Below, one piece after another: positions 60,557-64,000 of a stretch of DNA of 64,000 bases. A program made the translations under genes and the position numbers. The notes beneath the pieces are model-generated. The model saw nothing but the letters and a program-made list of their open reading frames with translations, was not told the DNA's origin and made no database searches. Origin of the DNA: CAYQJL01 sp964612295 (GTDB lineage Bacteria > Eisenbacteria > RBG-16-71-46 > CAIMUX01 > WJJG01). The stretch covers positions 71,036-135,035 of the forward strand of contig CAZTDY010000005.1 of the NCBI GenBank assembly GCA_964612295.1, in the 5' to 3' direction. Every line of letters begins with the position of its first letter. Position 1 is the first letter of the stretch.

Positions 60557-62023
60557 ATGGGGAATCGGGTCGCAGCAGAGTCGCCACCAGCCCAGCCCAA
60601 GTGGGCGGGATTGATTCTGGTGGGTGCCACCCTGCTGATTGCCTTCGGACTACTCGATTCGATCGCTCGTTTCCCTCGCGGACTGCTGACCGACGACGCC
60701 TACTTCTACGCCAAGATCGCATCGAACCTGGCGCGCGAAGGCCTCGCATCGTTCGATGGAATTCATCCGACGGACGGCACCCATTTGCTGTGGACCTGGG
60801 TCCTGGCCGGCGTCTCCTGGCTCATGTTTCGTCTGACGACGGACAGCGGAGTTCATCTCTCTGCGATGATCGCGGCCTACCTCTTGCTCGCCGCCTGGAT
60901 TGGAATGCGCTTCGGGCGCTCGCTCGCCTGGGCCATCGTCCTCTTTCTGCTCAGCGTCATTTTCAAGATGCTCATGGAGACGACGCTGCTGGCCTTTCTT
61001 CTGCTGATCCTGAGCGACGAACTGCTCTGGCGCCCTTCGCGAGGCAGGCGGGGGTGGTGGAAACTCATCCTCTGCGCACTCCTGGTACCGCTCGTGAGGA
61101 TCGATGCGCTCTTCATGCCGATGCTTCTCGCAGTGGGAGCTCTGATCGCCCGGAGAGATCAGCATAGCGGTTGGCTGGTGGGGGCCTCGTCGACCCTGGG
61201 AGGCGGGCTTCAGCTCATCGCCAACCATGCGATCAGTGGGCACTGGACATCGGTATCCGCCCAGATCAAAGCCGCGCCCCTGGCGATCGGGCAGAACCTG
61301 GCAGCCAATCTGACCGGCCTCTACTGGGGCGGGATGCTCTCATTCGGGCTGTTTGTCCTGGCTCTCCTCTTTGCGTTCCTGCGTGCGCGGCGCCAAACGC
61401 GCCATGATCTGCGATGGGGGAGTTACGCCGCGCTCGCGACAGCCAGCGCCTTCGTTGTGGCGCATCTGCTGCTGAACAGCTGCATGCGCTATTGGTACTA
61501 CGTGCCGGCCCTCTATCTGGTCCTTCAGACGGTCATCGCGTTGTCCTCGGGCCGAAGAGGTTCCGATCTGAAGACCTTCTCGCGGGTGCTCGCGGTGGTC
61601 CTCATCACTGGGCTGATCGCCAAGTACGCGGTGGACAGTCACCTTCGGGCCCGCGAGATCGATCATTCGAGACACTTCGTTACGGAGGTCAAACGCCTGG
61701 TTCCTCCAGACGCCCCTGTGTTCCAGATCGACGGGACCGGCTATGTCGGATACTTCACGGGGCGCACGATCATCAACGGGGACGGCCTAGCCAACACGCA
61801 CGCGTTCGCACGGCGATTGCGCGAGAACGGTTTGGCTGGATATCTCGAAGAGAACGGTATCCGGTATCTGGTCCACAGTACCTATCCGGTTCAGGACAGG
61901 TTGCTTTCACATCATGGTCTCGTCGTGCGCTCAGAAGATGTGGAGGTGCTGGTGACTCCGCCTGCGGGGCTCGCCCGGCATACCGCCTTTGGGTTGTATA
62001 AGCTCAACGGGGAAGCGCCCTAA
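60557..62023 (+). CDS. GT-C type membrane glycosyltransferase
   Basis: About 488 residues from the ATG at 60557 (GTG at 60551 also possible). About ten membrane helices. The family's first-loop metal motif is in LTDDAYFYAKIASNLAREGLASFDGIHPTDGTHLLW, a GT39/ArnT-like pattern that uses polyprenyl-phosphate sugars. The C-terminal part is a periplasmic domain (SRHFVTEVKRLVPPDAPVFQIDGTGYVGYFTGRTIINGDGL). The acceptor is unknown: surface glycan or protein. Third gene of the polysaccharide operon. Confidence 0.82.
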   Translation: MGNRVAAESPPAQPKWAGLILVGATLLIAFGLLDSIARFPRGLLTDDAYFYAKIASNLAREGLASFDGIHPTDGTHLLWTWVLAGVSWLMFRLTTDSGVHLSAMIAAYLLLAAWIGMRFGRSLAWAIVLFLLSVIFKMLMETTLLAFLLLILSDELLWRPSRGRRGWWKLILCALLVPLVRIDALFMPMLLAVGALIARRDQHSGWLVGASSTLGGGLQLIANHAISGHWTSVSAQIKAAPLAIGQNLAANLTGLYWGGMLSFGLFVLALLFAFLRARRQTRHDLRWGSYAALATASAFVVAHLLLNSCMRYWYYVPALYLVLQTVIALSSGRRGSDLKTFSRVLAVVLITGLIAKYAVDSHLRAREIDHSRHFVTEVKRLVPPDAPVFQIDGTGYVGYFTGRTIINGDGLANTHAFARRLRENGLAGYLEENGIRYLVHSTYPVQDRLLSHHGLVVRSEDVEVLVTPPAGLARHTAFGLYKLNGEAP

Positions 62024-62072
62024 ATCGTGCGCCGGGGGGTGTCGGAATAGGCCGGGCCGACTATCCTTGCTG

Positions 62073-62117
62073 GTGAGAGAGAACATACTGTGACATTGAC
62101 GGCCGTTGCTCTCTCAC
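62073..62117 (+). promoter_or_regulatory. 9-bp leader hairpin before the third cysteine-module gene
   Basis: Perfect arms GTGAGAGAG (62073-62081) and CTCTCTCAC (62109-62117) with a 27-base loop, ending 4 bases before the Shine-Dalgarno GGAGGAAG. It may end the upstream transcript or control translation. Confidence 0.45.
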
Positions 62118-62130
62118 GCGGGAGGAAGCC

Positions 62131-62931
62131 ATGCGCATCACCGGTCTACTTCTAGGAATACTCCTCTTCACGCTCACCCCGGGCCAGGTCAGATCGGATC
62201 CCGACGATCTCTTCGCAGGCTATCTGATCACCCATGCCCCAGCCGACTTCGTCTACTCAGCGGGCATGGATTGGTGCTCATCATACGGCGAGTACGGTAT
62301 CTCCCATACTGCGGAGCAGATCGTGACAATGCCGATTACGGCCGATCCCCTGAACCCCACACTGTTCTTCGTCGTGGCAGCGTTTGAGGAGGACAAAACG
62401 TGGTGTGCAACGGAATTCGGATTCTCCGCTGACTTCAACGGGCTGTTCTATTTCACCGAAAGCGGCCCCTGTCTGGCGCACAACCTCGAGAACGCGACCG
62501 ATGGGTGGCCGGGCCCTGGCGAGGGAACCGCTGTCGTGGCAACCGATGTCCAATGGGAAGGCAACCTCCTTCCCGTGTATTTCTTCATCGGGTACACCTA
62601 CTACGAGAGCCTGATCTCTCTCGACGTGGATCCTGCCATGGACTTCGCGGGATTCGGCAATTGCGAACTTCCCTCCACGACTTTCGACGCCGTCTGTCTG
62701 GGGGCCATGGGGGTGGGCATGGACGGCCATATGTGCGGTGGCCCCGGTCCGGTATATGGCGCCTGCTGCGTGGATGGGGAACCCTGTGACTACGTCGTTG
62801 AAGACGACTGCACGGAGGTCGGAGCGACCTTCTTTCCCCACACGAGTTGCGACCCCGACCCCTGCGTCACCCCGGCAGTCAAGGCACCCAGCTGGGGCTG
62901 GGTCAAAGCGAAGTACCGTCCGACGCGATAG
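62131..62931 (+). CDS. Secreted protein with six-Cys / WGxIKxxYR module (copy C)
   Basis: 266 residues with signal peptide (LLLGILLFTLTPGQVRS) and a strong Shine-Dalgarno (GGAGGAAG). The middle is a beta-rich domain with many aromatics (AGYLITHAPADFVYSAGMDWC, TEFGFSADFNGLFYFTESG, PVYFFIGYTYYESL) that I cannot assign. The last 55 residues (from 212) are the cysteine module: CC-x5-C, C-x12-CDPDPC, then SWGWVKAKYRPTR. It compares directly with the proteins at 2230 and 43437. Possibly a surface protein delivered by the tail. Confidence 0.8.
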   Translation: MRITGLLLGILLFTLTPGQVRSDPDDLFAGYLITHAPADFVYSAGMDWCSSYGEYGISHTAEQIVTMPITADPLNPTLFFVVAAFEEDKTWCATEFGFSADFNGLFYFTESGPCLAHNLENATDGWPGPGEGTAVVATDVQWEGNLLPVYFFIGYTYYESLISLDVDPAMDFAGFGNCELPSTTFDAVCLGAMGVGMDGHMCGGPGPVYGACCVDGEPCDYVVEDDCTEVGATFFPHTSCDPDPCVTPAVKAPSWGWVKAKYRPTR

Positions 62932-63083
62932 AGGCCGCCTTCGAAATGAGGACCTGAAGCGCTTGGGCCCACCTCACCCGAAGATGCCCGTGGCAAGATC
63001 AAACGCTAGGGGATAGACTGCAGCTCTGATCGTCTGATGATCGGAAGCCAATGCTTATGTGACCGGGGGGGCAGGACACGAGC

Positions 63084-63986
63084 ATGATTGGTCTTAGGCA
63101 TCTCCTTTCAAGACTACTCCTTGTCTGCGCGGGGCTAGCCATTGTCGCCCTCCTGCTTATCACCCTCAATCTGACCCAGGGTGAACCTCTTCGCTTGAGT
63201 CGGTTTCGAGAGACTACCTTGATATTCCATGGTTTGATGGCGCTGGCACTCCTGATCGCTCCCGACCGCCGCCGCCGCTTGAGCCAATGGGCATCCAGGG
63301 CGCGAACCGTGTTGGAACACCCCCGCTTTGTTCACTTCGCAGTACCTATTCTGGCCGGTTTGTTTGTCTGGAGATCAATTTGTGGACATCTTGCCTATCA
63401 GACCTTCTCGCATGATTTCTCAATGATCGATGAGGCTCTGTATCAGACGCATCAAGGCAATGTCATGTTCAGCTCCATCCTTGGCCGGAGTTTTTTCTCG
63501 GAGCACTTCTCTCCGATTCTGCTTCTTCTTGTTCCATTGCACCGGCTATGGACAAGCCCCTATCTACTCCTTGTTGTGCAGCCGCTGGCGCTGATCGGTG
63601 CGGGGCTCCTCGTGCGGCGGATCCTGCTTGCCGAAGGTCATAAGATCTGGATCGCCCACGCAGGTCTATTGGTCTGGTGTCTGAACCCGTTTGTCATGAA
63701 GTCTCTCGGCTATCTTGTGCATATGGAGACCCTGGTCCCTCTCTTTGTCTTCGGTGCTTTTCTAGCCTGTTCCTCCAGGAGATATGTTTGGTATGCACTG
63801 CTCCTCATAGGAGCATTGGCTATAAAGGAGGACGTTGGCCTTTACGTTGCCGGACTTGGTTTGTGGATCGCATTCAGCAACCGGCAGTGGCTCGCCGGAT
63901 CACTCACCGCAGTCGTCGGCCTGATCTGGACCTATCTCACTCTTGAATGGGGCTCAATCCGACTTTCGCAAAGGATTTGGAGGTAG
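63084..63986 (+). CDS. DUF2079-type membrane protein, possibly truncated
   Basis: 300 residues with about eight membrane helices. The DUF2079 pattern is visible: FSMIDEALYQTHQGNVMFSSI, FSEHFSPILLLLVPLHRLWTSPYLLLVVQPLALIGAGLLV, and the later LIGALAIKEDVGLYVAGLGL. Family members are GT-C-like membrane proteins of 450-550 residues; this one stops after SLRLSQRIWR-like GSIRLSQRIWR, 14 bases before the window edge, so a frameshift or true truncation is possible. The GC content is visibly lower than in the neighbours, suggesting transfer. It may belong to the surface-polysaccharide locus. Confidence 0.65.
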   Translation: MIGLRHLLSRLLLVCAGLAIVALLLITLNLTQGEPLRLSRFRETTLIFHGLMALALLIAPDRRRRLSQWASRARTVLEHPRFVHFAVPILAGLFVWRSICGHLAYQTFSHDFSMIDEALYQTHQGNVMFSSILGRSFFSEHFSPILLLLVPLHRLWTSPYLLLVVQPLALIGAGLLVRRILLAEGHKIWIAHAGLLVWCLNPFVMKSLGYLVHMETLVPLFVFGAFLACSSRRYVWYALLLIGALAIKEDVGLYVAGLGLWIAFSNRQWLAGSLTAVVGLIWTYLTLEWGSIRLSQRIWR

Positions 63987-64000
63987 AAGTTGAGTGGTCA

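Noticed and set aside
1..64000. CRISPR arrays, prophage or plasmid genes
   Set aside because: No regularly spaced repeats, no integrase, capsid or replication genes were seen.

Overview
This is one contiguous stretch of a high-GC (roughly 63-65 % by eye) chromosome from a Gram-negative bacterium. Several things point to the FCB superphylum, with Candidatus Eisenbacteria or Krumholzibacteriota-like lineages my best guess (inference): Omp85-type barrels, lipoproteins, DUF3857/transglutaminase proteins, a FlgD/T9SS-like C-terminal domain, and three secreted proteins that end in a six-cysteine module followed by W-G-x-(I/V)-K-x-x-Y-R. There is no phage, plasmid or CRISPR signal. Nearly everything is chromosomal housekeeping plus envelope genes.

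Layout. 1-15 kb: the 3' end of pnp, a DUF2058 gene and the first cysteine-module protein; a tandem pair of DUF3857/transglutaminase proteins (the second has lost its catalytic residues); a membrane sulfatase-fold protein; a bactofilin-like/Omp85 outer-membrane protein apparently driven by a sigma-54 promoter with two enhancer-like palindromes; the matching NtrC-type regulator; and a histidine kinase gene split by a 313-bp tail of an IS66 element with its target duplication. 15-26 kb: tRNA-Met, an outer-membrane barrel, guaB, a three-gene signalling operon (HAMP coiled-coil, degenerate receiver, receiver-GAF-HD-GYP), and an Omp85/secreted-protein pair. 26-36 kb: class II aldolase, uppS and a polyprenyl synthase, a membrane protein with a 300-residue Arg/Ser/Asp tail, a [NiFe]-hydrogenase small-subunit remnant, an Asp-box secreted protein, a PadR regulator and argS. 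36-45 kb: an envelope proteolysis set (S41 lipoprotein, LolA-like protein, active and inactive M16 peptidases) and the second cysteine-module protein behind a near-consensus promoter. 45-48 kb: Yip1, ychF, a possible hydrogenase-maturation-peptidase relative and MscS. 48-58 kb: a complete F-type ATP synthase operon (atpZ-I-B-E-F-H-A-G-D-C) that contains a D-glucuronyl C5-epimerase-like gene between atpA and atpG. 58-64 kb: polysaccharide genes (Wzz-like, O-antigen ligase, GT-C transferase), the third cysteine-module protein and a lower-GC DUF2079 gene.

The genes suggest an aerobic or respiring cell that invests heavily in the envelope: polyprenyl carriers, surface polysaccharide, Omp85 barrels, periplasmic proteases and secreted proteins with at least two kinds of C-terminal signal. 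The most unusual items are the cysteine/WGxIKxxYR tail, the C5-epimerase inside the atp operon, the IS66 scar in the kinase that would control the sigma-54 circuit, and the His-rich segment of AtpB.
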